This document shows, in pieces, positions 8,642 through 16,351 of a DNA stretch of 64,000 bases. Each line of letters opens with the position of its first letter. The stretch's first letter is position 1. The DNA comes from Streptomyces sp. NBC_00286 (GTDB lineage: Bacteria > Actinomycetota > Actinomycetes > Streptomycetales > Streptomycetaceae), in contig NZ_CP108054.1 in NCBI RefSeq assembly GCF_036173125.1, positions 744,001 through 808,000 on the forward strand, in the 5' to 3' direction. A program made the position numbers and the translations under genes. A model generated the notes under the pieces. The model was not told the DNA's origin, made no database searches, and was given only the letters and a program-made list of their open reading frames with translations.

Positions 8642-9667
8642 CTACGCGGCGGCGGGGGCCGCTGTGGGGACGTCGGTGGAGTGGCCGGGGAACACCGGCT
8701 GTTCGGGGTCGATGTGGTGCGCGGCGTTGTTGACGGCGGTCGCGGCCTCGCCGAAGCCGACCGCGATCAGCCGTACCTTGCCGGGGTAGTCGTTGATGTC
8801 TCCGGCCGCGTAGATCCCGGGGACGGACGTCCGCATCGCCGGGTCGACCGGGATGTGGCGCCGGTGGGCGATCTCGAGGCCCCAGCCGAGCAGCGGGCCG
8901 AGGTTGGCGGTGAAGCCGAGGGCGGCGATGATCCCCCGGCAGGGCAGGCGGTGCGTCTGCCCGTCGCGCCGGGTGATCTCCACGGCCTCGATGTCCCTGC
9001 CGTCCCCGCTGTCGCCGATGACCTTCGTCAGCTCGGCTTCGGTGAGGATCTCCACGCCCGTGGCCCGTACGGCGGCCACGGTGGCCGGGTGCGCGCGGAA
9101 GGTGTCGCGGCGGTGGACCAGGGTCACGGAGGCGGCCAGCGGGTGCAGGGTGAGTGCCCAGTCCAAGGCGCTGTCACCGCCCCCGACGATCACCACGTCC
9201 CGGCCCGCGTAGTCGTCCGGCCTGCGCACGAAGTACGCCAGTCCGGCTCCCTCGTACGCGGCGGCGGCCGGCAGCGGGCGGGGCGTGAAGGTGCCGATGC
9301 CGCCGGTGACGATCACGGCCTTGGCCCGCACCCGCGCCCCTTGGTGCGTGGTCACGACGAAGGCGCCCTCCGTGGTCCGCTCCATCGTCTCGGCCCGGTG
9401 GCCGAGCAGATAGCACGGGTCGTACGGTGCGGCCTGCTCCAGAAGCCGGTCCACGAGCTCGCGTCCCCGTACCGCCGGGAATCCGGCGATGTCGAAGATC
9501 TGCTTCTCCGGGTACATGGCGTTGATCTGGCCACCGGGCTCGGGCAGCGAGTCCAGCACGGTCACCGACAGACCGCGAAAACCGGCGTAGTAGGCGCCGA
9601 ACAGGCCGGTGGGACCGGCTCCCACGATGAGCAGGTCCGTGTGGTGATCCGCAGGGAGCGGGGGCAT
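8642..9667 (-). CDS. Ferredoxin-NADP(+) reductase (thioredoxin-reductase-like FNR)
   Basis: A 341-aa flavoprotein with an FAD-binding GAGPTG (about residue 16), a second nucleotide-binding VGGGDSALDWAL (about 160) and a C-terminal GIYAAGDINDYPGKVRL FAD motif. It lacks the CxxC of thioredoxin reductase, so it fits the TrxR-like FNR family. ATG at 9667 is chosen because AAGGAG sits 8 nt upstream; the open frame continues upstream without homology. Together with the adjacent ferredoxin it should move electrons from NADPH to a terminal oxygenase, most likely BoxB in the same operon. Confidence 0.85.
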   Translation of the reverse strand: MPPLPADHHTDLLIVGAGPTGLFGAYYAGFRGLSVTVLDSLPEPGGQINAMYPEKQIFDIAGFPAVRGRELVDRLLEQAAPYDPCYLLGHRAETMERTTEGAFVVTTHQGARVRAKAVIVTGGIGTFTPRPLPAAAAYEGAGLAYFVRRPDDYAGRDVVIVGGGDSALDWALTLHPLAASVTLVHRRDTFRAHPATVAAVRATGVEILTEAELTKVIGDSGDGRDIEAVEITRRDGQTHRLPCRGIIAALGFTANLGPLLGWGLEIAHRRHIPVDPAMRTSVPGIYAAGDINDYPGKVRLIAVGFGEAATAVNNAAHHIDPEQPVFPGHSTDVPTAAPAAA

Positions 9668-9715
9668 GCGCGGTTCTCCTTCGGGATGATCAGCCCCTGA
9701 GGGCCAGCGGCAGCT

Positions 9716-9790
9716 GGGGAAGTTTGAGGAGCGGGGTCCGGGGCGGAGCCCCGTGGCGGGTCGAAGGGGCGCAGCCCTGGGTTGGGACGG
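9716..9790. repeat. Streptomyces-type GGGGCGGAGCCCC hairpin repeat
   Basis: The 158-bp gap between the reductase and the ligase holds a GC-rich block. It contains CGGGGC-GGA-GCCCCG (9739-9753), a 6-bp stem with a 3-nt loop, flanked by further GC-rich sequence. I recognise this unit as a common intergenic repeat in streptomycetes. It interrupts an otherwise tight operon and may trim or partly end transcription between the ligase and reductase genes. Confidence 0.55.
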
Positions 9791-9825
9791 GTAAGGGCAG
9801 CGGGGGCGAAGACTCCTTGGGGGAC

Positions 9826-11433
9826 TCAGCCTGAACTCGCGGACGACGACGGCGACTCCGCCCACGACCCGTCGCGCACCATGGCCCGCAACACATTCCG
9901 GCGGATCTTCCCTGTGGGCGTACGGGGCAGCTCGGGCAGCCCGATCACCCCGCGCGGGCGCTTGAACGCGGCCAGGCCCTCCCGGCACCAGGCGACGAGG
10001 GCGTCCGGATCGACCTCGCGCCCGGGCCTGGGCACCACGCAGGCGACCGGTTTGTCCAGGCCGTCCGCGTCCGGTACGCCGACCACGGCGACCTCGGCCA
10101 CGTCCGGGTGGGCGAGGAGGCGCTCCTCGACCTCGGCGGGCGCGACCCAGATGCCGCCCGCCTTGAGGAGGTCGTTGGTGCGGCCCATGCACGTGTAGGT
10201 GCCGTCGGCGTTGCGGATGTAGGTGTCTCCGGTGCGCACCCAGTCGCCGAGGAAGACCTGACGGGTGGTCTCGGCCCGGCACCAGTAGCCGGTGGCCGCG
10301 GACTCCCCGCGGACGTGGAGTTCGCCCGGTGTGCCGTCGCCCGCCACCACGCCGCCCTCGACGTCGCGCAGCTCCACCTTGTACCCGGGAACGGGTTCGC
10401 CGGAGGAGCCCGGGTGGACCCGGCCCGAGCGGTTGGAGATGAAGATGTGCAGCATCTCGGTGGATCCGATGCCGTCGAGCACCTCCACACCGAACCGTTC
10501 CAGCATCCCCTCGTACATCCGCGCGGGCAGCGCTTCTCCGGCCGAGACCCCGATCCGTACCGTCGCGAAGGCGTCGTCCGGGATGTCGGCGCTCGCGAGC
10601 AGCGGCCCGAAGAAACTGGGGGTACCGAACAGGACTGTGGCCCGGTCACCGGCCGCCCGCTTCGCGAACAGCGCGGGAGAAGGCCTGGAAGGTTCCAGCA
10701 GCGCCGTGGCGCCCGCCGCCAGCGGGAAGAACAGCGAGTTGCCGATGCCGTACGCGAAGAAGAGCTTCGCGACCGACAGGCAGCGGTCCTCCGGGCCGAT
10801 GCCCAGCACCCGCTGCCCGTAGTTCTCCGATACGAACTTGATGTCGATGTGACGGTGCATGGCCGCCTTGGGCATGCCCGTGGTGCCCGACGTGTACAGC
10901 CACAGGGCGGGCGAGTCCGGCCAGGTCGGATACGGCCCGTCGTCCGTACCGGTGCCGGCGTCCAGCAGCTGCTGCCAGGTGCGGCCCTGGACATGGCCGG
11001 GCAGTCCTGCGCTGTCTTCTCCGGTCAGGACGGCGTGCTCGACCTCCGGCGCCTGCTGGAGCGCCGCGCGGACGACCGGCGCGAACTCGGCGGAGCCCAG
11101 GACCACCCGGCAGCGCGCGTCGGCCACCAGCTTGCCCAGCTCCGGACCGGTGAGCATGGTCGACGCGGGGACGGCCACGGCGCCGATGTGGAAGGCGGCG
11201 AGGATGCCGGTGAAGAGCTCGATGTCGTCCACCATGCACAGCAGGACGCGCTCCTCCGGGCGTACGCCGAGGGCCCGCAGCCCGGCCGCCACGCGGCGTA
11301 CCTCCGCCGACAGTTGCTCGTAGGTCAGCGTGCGTGTGGGAGTGACGAGCGCCGTGCGGGCGCCGTTGCCCTCCCGCACGTGCCGGTCGACCAGGTAGTC
11401 CGCCGTGTTGAACGCCTCAGGCATCCGGCTCAC
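9826..11433 (-). CDS. Benzoate-CoA ligase family protein
   Basis: A 535-aa acyl-adenylate-forming enzyme. It has the AMP-binding loop YTSGTTGMPKA (about residue 180), AKLFFAYGIGNSLFFPL typical of benzoate-CoA ligases, GSTEMLHIFISNR, WVRTGDTY (about 398) and the C-terminal catalytic lysine in PTGKIRRN (about 508). It should activate benzoate or a near analogue to the CoA thioester with ATP, feeding BoxB. Its start is 1 bp from the boxB stop, so translation is likely coupled. Exact aryl specificity cannot be read from sequence; benzoate is favoured by the neighbours. Confidence 0.88.
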   Translation of the reverse strand: MSRMPEAFNTADYLVDRHVREGNGARTALVTPTRTLTYEQLSAEVRRVAAGLRALGVRPEERVLLCMVDDIELFTGILAAFHIGAVAVPASTMLTGPELGKLVADARCRVVLGSAEFAPVVRAALQQAPEVEHAVLTGEDSAGLPGHVQGRTWQQLLDAGTGTDDGPYPTWPDSPALWLYTSGTTGMPKAAMHRHIDIKFVSENYGQRVLGIGPEDRCLSVAKLFFAYGIGNSLFFPLAAGATALLEPSRPSPALFAKRAAGDRATVLFGTPSFFGPLLASADIPDDAFATVRIGVSAGEALPARMYEGMLERFGVEVLDGIGSTEMLHIFISNRSGRVHPGSSGEPVPGYKVELRDVEGGVVAGDGTPGELHVRGESAATGYWCRAETTRQVFLGDWVRTGDTYIRNADGTYTCMGRTNDLLKAGGIWVAPAEVEERLLAHPDVAEVAVVGVPDADGLDKPVACVVPRPGREVDPDALVAWCREGLAAFKRPRGVIGLPELPRTPTGKIRRNVLRAMVRDGSWAESPSSSASSG

Positions 11434-11434
11434 C

Positions 11435-12856
11435 TCACACCAGTCGGACGTACTCGTAGTCGAACGGCTGGCCGTTGATGCCGTTGACCGGCGGCGCGAC
11501 CCAGCTCGCGATCTTGCCGCGTTCGTACACAGGCTGCATCAGCGACCGTACGAACGCCAGGTCCTCGGCGGTGGGCAGCCAGTGGTGGCGGCGCGCCTCC
11601 CAGGTCTGCTCGTCGACGATCGTGCCGTCGGGGGTGACGTGGTGGCCGGCGGCGAGGCCGACGTTCCGGTTGAAGCCAGGGTGCGGCAGCTTCAGGCGGA
11701 AGGCGATCCCGTGCTCCTCAAGGATCCGGTTCCAGCGCTTGAGGCCGTTCTCGCAGTCGGAGATGTACTCGTCGCGCAGGTCCAGGTTGAGGGCGAGGAG
11801 CGCGGGGACCTCGTCCTGCGACCAGGTGCCGTCCGCCAGTGGCTTGTCCAGGAAGGCGCTGTGGTCGGTGAGCCGGTGGTCGTCCTTGCGGCGCTCCTCC
11901 TGCCAGCGGCCCTTGAGCCCGGCGGTGTAGTAGTTCGCCGCGTTGGTGGAGGTCTCGCTGCCGAAGAGGTCCAGGGAGACCGTGTAGTGGAAGTTGATGT
12001 ACTTCTGGATGATGTCCAGTGGGATGCCGCCGCAGGCGGCGATGTCCAACGTGTCGTGCTCGCGGGCCAGTTGGGCGCTTCGGGTCACCACGCGGTCGAC
12101 GCCGGTGGTGCCGACCATCATGTGGTGCGCCTCCTCCTTCAGCATGAAGGTGCAGGTCCGCGACAGCGGGTCGAAGGCGCTCTCCTTGAGGGAGCCGAGT
12201 TGGTACTTGCCGTCCCGGTCGGTGAAGTACGTGAACATGAAGAAGGCCAGCCAGTCGGCGGTCTCCTCGTTGAACGCGCCCAGGATGCGCGGCGAGTCGG
12301 GGCTGCCGGAGTTGCGGTGGAGCAGCGCCTCGGCCTCCTCGCGGCCCTCCCGGCCGAAGTAGGCGTGCAGCAGGTAGACCATCGCCCACAGGTGCCGGCC
12401 CTCCTCCACATTGACCTGGAAGAGGTTGCGCAGGTCGTACAGGCTCGGGGCGGTCAGGCCGAGGAGGCGCTGCTGCTCGACGGAGGCCGGCTCGGTGTCG
12501 CCCTGGATGACGATCAGCCGTTGCAGGTCGGCGCGGTACTCGCCGGGCACCTGCTGCCAGACCGGCTGTCCCTTGTGCTCGCCGAAGGCGACGCGGCGGT
12601 CGGGGTCGCGCTCGGCGAGGAAGATGCCCCAGCGGTAGTCGGGCACGTTGACGTGGTCGAAGTGGGCCCAGCCGTCGCGGCCGACCGACACGGCGGTCCG
12701 CAGGTAGACGCCCCGGTTCTCCAGCTCGGGGCCCATTTCGCCCCACCAGTTGAGGAACTTGGGCTGCCAGCCCTCCAGCGCCCGCTGCAGACGGCGGTCG
12801 TCGGCGAGAGCGACGTTGTTGGGGATCTTGGAGTCGTAGTCGATCTTCGTGGGCAT
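11435..12856 (-). CDS. boxB: Benzoyl-CoA 2,3-epoxidase, oxygenase subunit BoxB
   Basis: A 473-aa class I diiron oxygenase that converts benzoyl-CoA to the 2,3-epoxide with O2 and two electrons. Visible ligand motifs are Glu122 in GDTEPAS, E152-x-x-H155 in VEEGRHLW, and a second E-x-x-H in LKEEAHHMM. The length and the characteristic NNWWG-like N-terminus (FLNWWGEMGPELENRG) match BoxB closely. It lies between boxC (4-bp gap upstream) and the ligase. Its usual partner BoxA is absent; the ferredoxin and reductase downstream are the probable electron source. Confidence 0.95.
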   Translation of the reverse strand: MPTKIDYDSKIPNNVALADDRRLQRALEGWQPKFLNWWGEMGPELENRGVYLRTAVSVGRDGWAHFDHVNVPDYRWGIFLAERDPDRRVAFGEHKGQPVWQQVPGEYRADLQRLIVIQGDTEPASVEQQRLLGLTAPSLYDLRNLFQVNVEEGRHLWAMVYLLHAYFGREGREEAEALLHRNSGSPDSPRILGAFNEETADWLAFFMFTYFTDRDGKYQLGSLKESAFDPLSRTCTFMLKEEAHHMMVGTTGVDRVVTRSAQLAREHDTLDIAACGGIPLDIIQKYINFHYTVSLDLFGSETSTNAANYYTAGLKGRWQEERRKDDHRLTDHSAFLDKPLADGTWSQDEVPALLALNLDLRDEYISDCENGLKRWNRILEEHGIAFRLKLPHPGFNRNVGLAAGHHVTPDGTIVDEQTWEARRHHWLPTAEDLAFVRSLMQPVYERGKIASWVAPPVNGINGQPFDYEYVRLV

Positions 12857-12860
12857 CGGG

Positions 12861-14591
12861 TCACACTCGCTTCCGGTCGTAGACCGCTTTCTGGCCGGTG
12901 CCGTAGCGGCGCAGCGCGCCCTCGGGGCCGGCGGCGTTGGGGCGTATGAAGATCCAGTTCTGCCAGGCGGCGAGCCGTCCGAAGATCTTGGTCTCGATGG
13001 TCTCCGGGCCGACGAACCGGTGGTTGGCCTCCATGCCGGTCAGGGCGTCCGGGCTCAGCGCCGCCCGGCTCTCCAGCACGATGCGGATCTCGTCCTCCCA
13101 GTCGATGTCGTCGGGCGCGTCGGTGACGAGGCCGAGCTCGCGGGCCTGGGCGGGACTCAGGGGCTGCCCGGCCTCGCGGCGCAGCCAGTCGAGGTGGTCG
13201 TCCTCCTGGTAGAAGCGGGACTGGAGGCGGGACAGGCCGTTGCCCATGGGGAAGGTGCCGAAGTTGGCCTCGGAGAGGGTGAGTTGGCCGCGCTCGTCGC
13301 TGTCCGGGTCCTCGATGGGCGGGCCGTCCAGCATGTACTGCAGATCGCAGGCCAGGGCCAGCTCCAGCAGCATCCCGGCGAAGCAGCTGCCCGGCTCGAT
13401 GAGCGCGATGAGGCTGCGGCTGGTGACGTCGAGCCGCTTCAGGGTGCGCTTGTAGTAGTGCACGATCTCGTTGCTGAGCCAGTCGCCTTCGGCGGCGGCG
13501 CCCGACACCGCCTGCTCATGGGCCAGTACGAGCGCGGAATCGCCCTCCGTGCGCAGCACCCAGGTGCCCAGCTCGGTCTCGTTCGCCCGCAGGCGCAGGA
13601 TCAGGTCGTCGAGCTCGCGGGTGACGGCAAGCACCCACCCGCCGGCGCCCGCGTCGTGGATCGCGGCGGCGTCGGCAGGGGCGTCCTCGACGGGGCCCCG
13701 TACGGTGATGCGGACCAGGCCGAGCGGACGGTCGTACTCGGCGCGCACGTACTGGTACGTGATGCCGTCCTCGGTGATGTCCCGCTCCAGCGGTGTCAGT
13801 TCGATGCCCTCGGCGTCCGTCGGCCGGGTGCTGTGCGCGGCCGCTTCCACGGCGCGCTGCTCGACGACCGTACGGAAGTCCCTGCGCGGGACGACCTCGT
13901 CGACCAGCCGCCAGTCCACCGCCGTCTTGCCCCGGATGCCGTCGGGCCGGGTGGCGAAGAGGTCGGCCAGATCCTTGCGTACGCGGCGCTTGTCGGTGAC
14001 CCGGGTCAGCCCGCCCGTGCCGGGCAGCACGCCCAGGAGCGGGACCTCGGGCAGGGCCACCGACGAGGAGTTGTCGTCGATCAGCAGGATCTTGTCGCAG
14101 GCCAGGGCGAGTTCGTAACCGCCGCCCGCACAGGAGCCGTTGACCGCGGCGATGAAGGTCAGCCCGGAGTGCTCCGAGGCGTCCTCCATGCTGTTGCGGG
14201 TCTCGTTGGTGAACTTGCAGAAGTTCACCTTCCAGTGGTGCGGGGAGGCCGCGAGCATCCGGATGTTCGCCCCAGCGCAGAAGACTTTCTCCTTCGCGCT
14301 GGTCACCACCACCGACCGTACCTCGGGGTGCTCGAACCGCAGCCGCTGCAGTGCGTCGTACAACTCGATGTCCACACCCAGGTCATAGGAGTTGAGCTTC
14401 AGCTCGTAGCCCGGGACCAGGCCGCCCTGCTCGTCGACGTCCATCTCGAGCCAGGCGACCGGCCCGTCGATGCGCAGCTTCCAGTGCCGGTACCTGTCCG
14501 GGCTCCGGTCGAAGGTCACCACCACCGTGCCTGTGGACTCCGGCGCTCCGTTCGCGGCTTCGACCACGTCCGGCTTGCTTGCCACCACCAT
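12861..14591 (-). CDS. boxC: 2,3-epoxybenzoyl-CoA dihydrolase BoxC
   Basis: A 576-aa double-crotonase protein, first gene of the box operon. The first crotonase half has KVFCAGANIRML and NGSCAGGGYELALACD; the second half has EPGSCFAGMLLELALACD. BoxC hydrolytically opens the epoxide ring of benzoyl-CoA epoxide, releasing formate and the semialdehyde used by BoxD. The length is typical for BoxC and much longer than ordinary enoyl-CoA hydratases. The 5' region carries two copies of a TTCTRYAGAA site that may bind the operon regulator. Confidence 0.93.
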   Translation of the reverse strand: MVVASKPDVVEAANGAPESTGTVVVTFDRSPDRYRHWKLRIDGPVAWLEMDVDEQGGLVPGYELKLNSYDLGVDIELYDALQRLRFEHPEVRSVVVTSAKEKVFCAGANIRMLAASPHHWKVNFCKFTNETRNSMEDASEHSGLTFIAAVNGSCAGGGYELALACDKILLIDDNSSSVALPEVPLLGVLPGTGGLTRVTDKRRVRKDLADLFATRPDGIRGKTAVDWRLVDEVVPRRDFRTVVEQRAVEAAAHSTRPTDAEGIELTPLERDITEDGITYQYVRAEYDRPLGLVRITVRGPVEDAPADAAAIHDAGAGGWVLAVTRELDDLILRLRANETELGTWVLRTEGDSALVLAHEQAVSGAAAEGDWLSNEIVHYYKRTLKRLDVTSRSLIALIEPGSCFAGMLLELALACDLQYMLDGPPIEDPDSDERGQLTLSEANFGTFPMGNGLSRLQSRFYQEDDHLDWLRREAGQPLSPAQARELGLVTDAPDDIDWEDEIRIVLESRAALSPDALTGMEANHRFVGPETIETKIFGRLAAWQNWIFIRPNAAGPEGALRRYGTGQKAVYDRKRV

Positions 14592-14635
14592 GACGAGCGC
14601 CTCCTCGCGCTAGCACAGGTACCGATAGACGAATC

Positions 14636-14674
14636 TTCTACAGAAGTACCACAGTGCGTCAAGGTTCTGTAGAA
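14636..14674. promoter_or_regulatory. Two inverted operator-like sites upstream of boxC
   Basis: TTCTACAGAA (14636-14645) and TTCTGTAGAA (14665-14674) are exact reverse complements of each other, spaced 29 bp centre to centre. Each is itself nearly palindromic. They lie 45-83 bp upstream of the boxC start, where a regulator of the box operon would be expected to bind. The regulator is not identified. Confidence 0.5.
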
Positions 14675-14714
14675 CGTTAGATTGGACGGGTTCCCCTTTC
14701 CCGCCCCGCTCTGG

Positions 14715-14762
14715 GGTCGTGAGTGTGCCGGGCGGTGAGAACCGCCCGGCACACTCACGACC
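14715..14762 (-). terminator. 22-bp perfect-stem terminator after the aldehyde dehydrogenase gene
   Basis: Arms 14715-14736 and 14741-14762 are perfectly complementary over 22 bp and enclose a GAGA tetraloop. The hairpin lies 70 bp downstream of the minus-strand aldehyde dehydrogenase stop and upstream of the box promoter. It probably separates the aldehyde dehydrogenase transcript from the box operon. No T-run follows. Confidence 0.8.
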
Positions 14763-14831
14763 GCACACTGGCCAGACGCCGAAGTACGTACGTTCGGCAG
14801 CGGCTCCCCGGATGGCTAGCTCCCCGGATGG

Positions 14832-16295
14832 CTAGAACGGGAAGGCGTGCGCCTGCTCCCGGAAGGTGACCCACTGCCACTGGGTGAACTCGTCCCAGCT
14901 GCTCTGGGAGCCGAACCGGCTGCCGTTGCCGGAGGCGCCCGTACCGCCGAAGGGCGCGTACGCGTCGTTGTTCAGGGTCTGGTCGTTGATGTGGACGATG
15001 CCGGTCCGCAGCCGTCGCGCCAGATCGCGGCCACGGTCCGGGGATCCCGTCTGCACCGCGGCGACCAGCCCGTACTCGGTGTTGTTGGCGACCGCGACCG
15101 CCTCGGCCTCGTCACGCACGACGACGACCGGCGCCACGGGCCCGAAGATCTCCTCGCGGAACGCGGGCATCGACGTGGTCACGCCGGCCAGCACGGTCGG
15201 CTCGTAGAACAGCCCGTCGTACGAGCCGCCGGCCCTGACCTCGGCCCCCGCCCCCACGGTCTCCTCCACGATCCGGTGCACGTTGTCCCGCTGCCGCTCG
15301 TTGATCAGCGGCCCGAGAGCCACCTGCCCCGTGAACGGATCGCCCACCGGAAGTCCCTGCGCCCGCTTGGCCAGCCGGTCGAGGTATTCGTCGGCGACGG
15401 ATTCGAGCACGATGTGCCGGCCCGCGGTCATACACACCTGGCCCTGGTGCAGGAACGCGCCCCAGGCCCCCGCCGAACTGGCGATCTCCAGGTCGGCGTC
15501 GTCGAGCACGATCAGGGCGTTGTTGCCGCCGAGTTCGAGCGAGACCCGCTTCAGCGTGCGCCCGGCGGTGGCGCCGACCTCACGGCCGACCGCTGTCGAG
15601 CCGGTGAAGGCGATCATGGCGACGTTCGGGTCCTCGACCAGCGCCGCGCCGGGCCCGGCGTCCCCGGGCAGCACATGCAGCAACCCGTCGGGCAGCCCGG
15701 CCGCCTCGAAGAGCCGCGCGACCAGCGTGCCTCCGGACACCGCCGTCTGTACGTCCGGCTTCAGCACGACCGCGTTGCCCAACGCCAGCGCCGGCGCGAC
15801 GGCCCGGACGGAGAGGATGAACGGGAAGTTCCACGGACTGATCACACCGACCACGCCGAGCGGCACCCGGCGGGCGACGCTCTCCCGGCCGGGCTCACTG
15901 GCCGGCAGCAGGTGGCCCCAGGGCTGGGTGGGCAGCGCCGCCGCCTCCCACAACTCCCCCAACACCAGGTCGACTTCGAACGCCGCCTTGCCCGGCACCG
16001 CGCCGCCCTCGCGGACGAGCCAGCGCTCGAACTCCGCCCGGTTGTCGGCGAGGACGGCGGCGGCCTTGCGGATCACTGCGGCCCGGGACGGGCCGGTCTG
16101 CGCGGCCCAGTCGGCTTGTGCCTGGGCGGCTCGGGCGGTCGCGGCCGCCACGTCGTCGGCATCGGCCAGGCCGACCTGGGCCAGGACGGCACCCGTCGCC
16201 GGTTCGGTGCTGTCCAGCACACCGCCGTGGGCGGTGGTCCAGCCATTGCTGTAGATCTTGCCCTGCCAGGAAACGTCATCGAGAAGGTCGGTCAT
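14832..16295 (-). CDS. Aryl-aldehyde (benzaldehyde-type) dehydrogenase
   Basis: A 487-aa NAD(P)-dependent aldehyde dehydrogenase. It shows ISPWNFPFILSVRAVAPALA, FTGSTAVGREVG, the general-base glutamate in LELGGNN and the nucleophile cysteine at about residue 287 in QGQVCMTAGR. The VCMTAGR and HINDQTLNNDAYAPFGG signatures resemble benzaldehyde and related aryl-aldehyde dehydrogenases. ATG at 16295 is preceded by GAGGAG; a longer upstream frame is the antisense of the next gene and was rejected. It follows the GMC oxidoreductase by 56 bp, fitting a two-step alcohol-to-acid conversion that would feed the ligase. Confidence 0.82.
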   Translation of the reverse strand: MTDLLDDVSWQGKIYSNGWTTAHGGVLDSTEPATGAVLAQVGLADADDVAAATARAAQAQADWAAQTGPSRAAVIRKAAAVLADNRAEFERWLVREGGAVPGKAAFEVDLVLGELWEAAALPTQPWGHLLPASEPGRESVARRVPLGVVGVISPWNFPFILSVRAVAPALALGNAVVLKPDVQTAVSGGTLVARLFEAAGLPDGLLHVLPGDAGPGAALVEDPNVAMIAFTGSTAVGREVGATAGRTLKRVSLELGGNNALIVLDDADLEIASSAGAWGAFLHQGQVCMTAGRHIVLESVADEYLDRLAKRAQGLPVGDPFTGQVALGPLINERQRDNVHRIVEETVGAGAEVRAGGSYDGLFYEPTVLAGVTTSMPAFREEIFGPVAPVVVVRDEAEAVAVANNTEYGLVAAVQTGSPDRGRDLARRLRTGIVHINDQTLNNDAYAPFGGTGASGNGSRFGSQSSWDEFTQWQWVTFREQAHAFPF

Positions 16296-16351
16296 CGCGG
16301 GGTTCTCCTCAGCTTCGCGTGAGCTCGGGTTGTCAGGCGCCGGGCCGGTCT

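Noticed and set aside
8642..9667. Calling this gene thioredoxin reductase
   Set aside because: No CxxC redox pair is present and it neighbours a ferredoxin, so TrxR-like ferredoxin-NADP reductase fits better.
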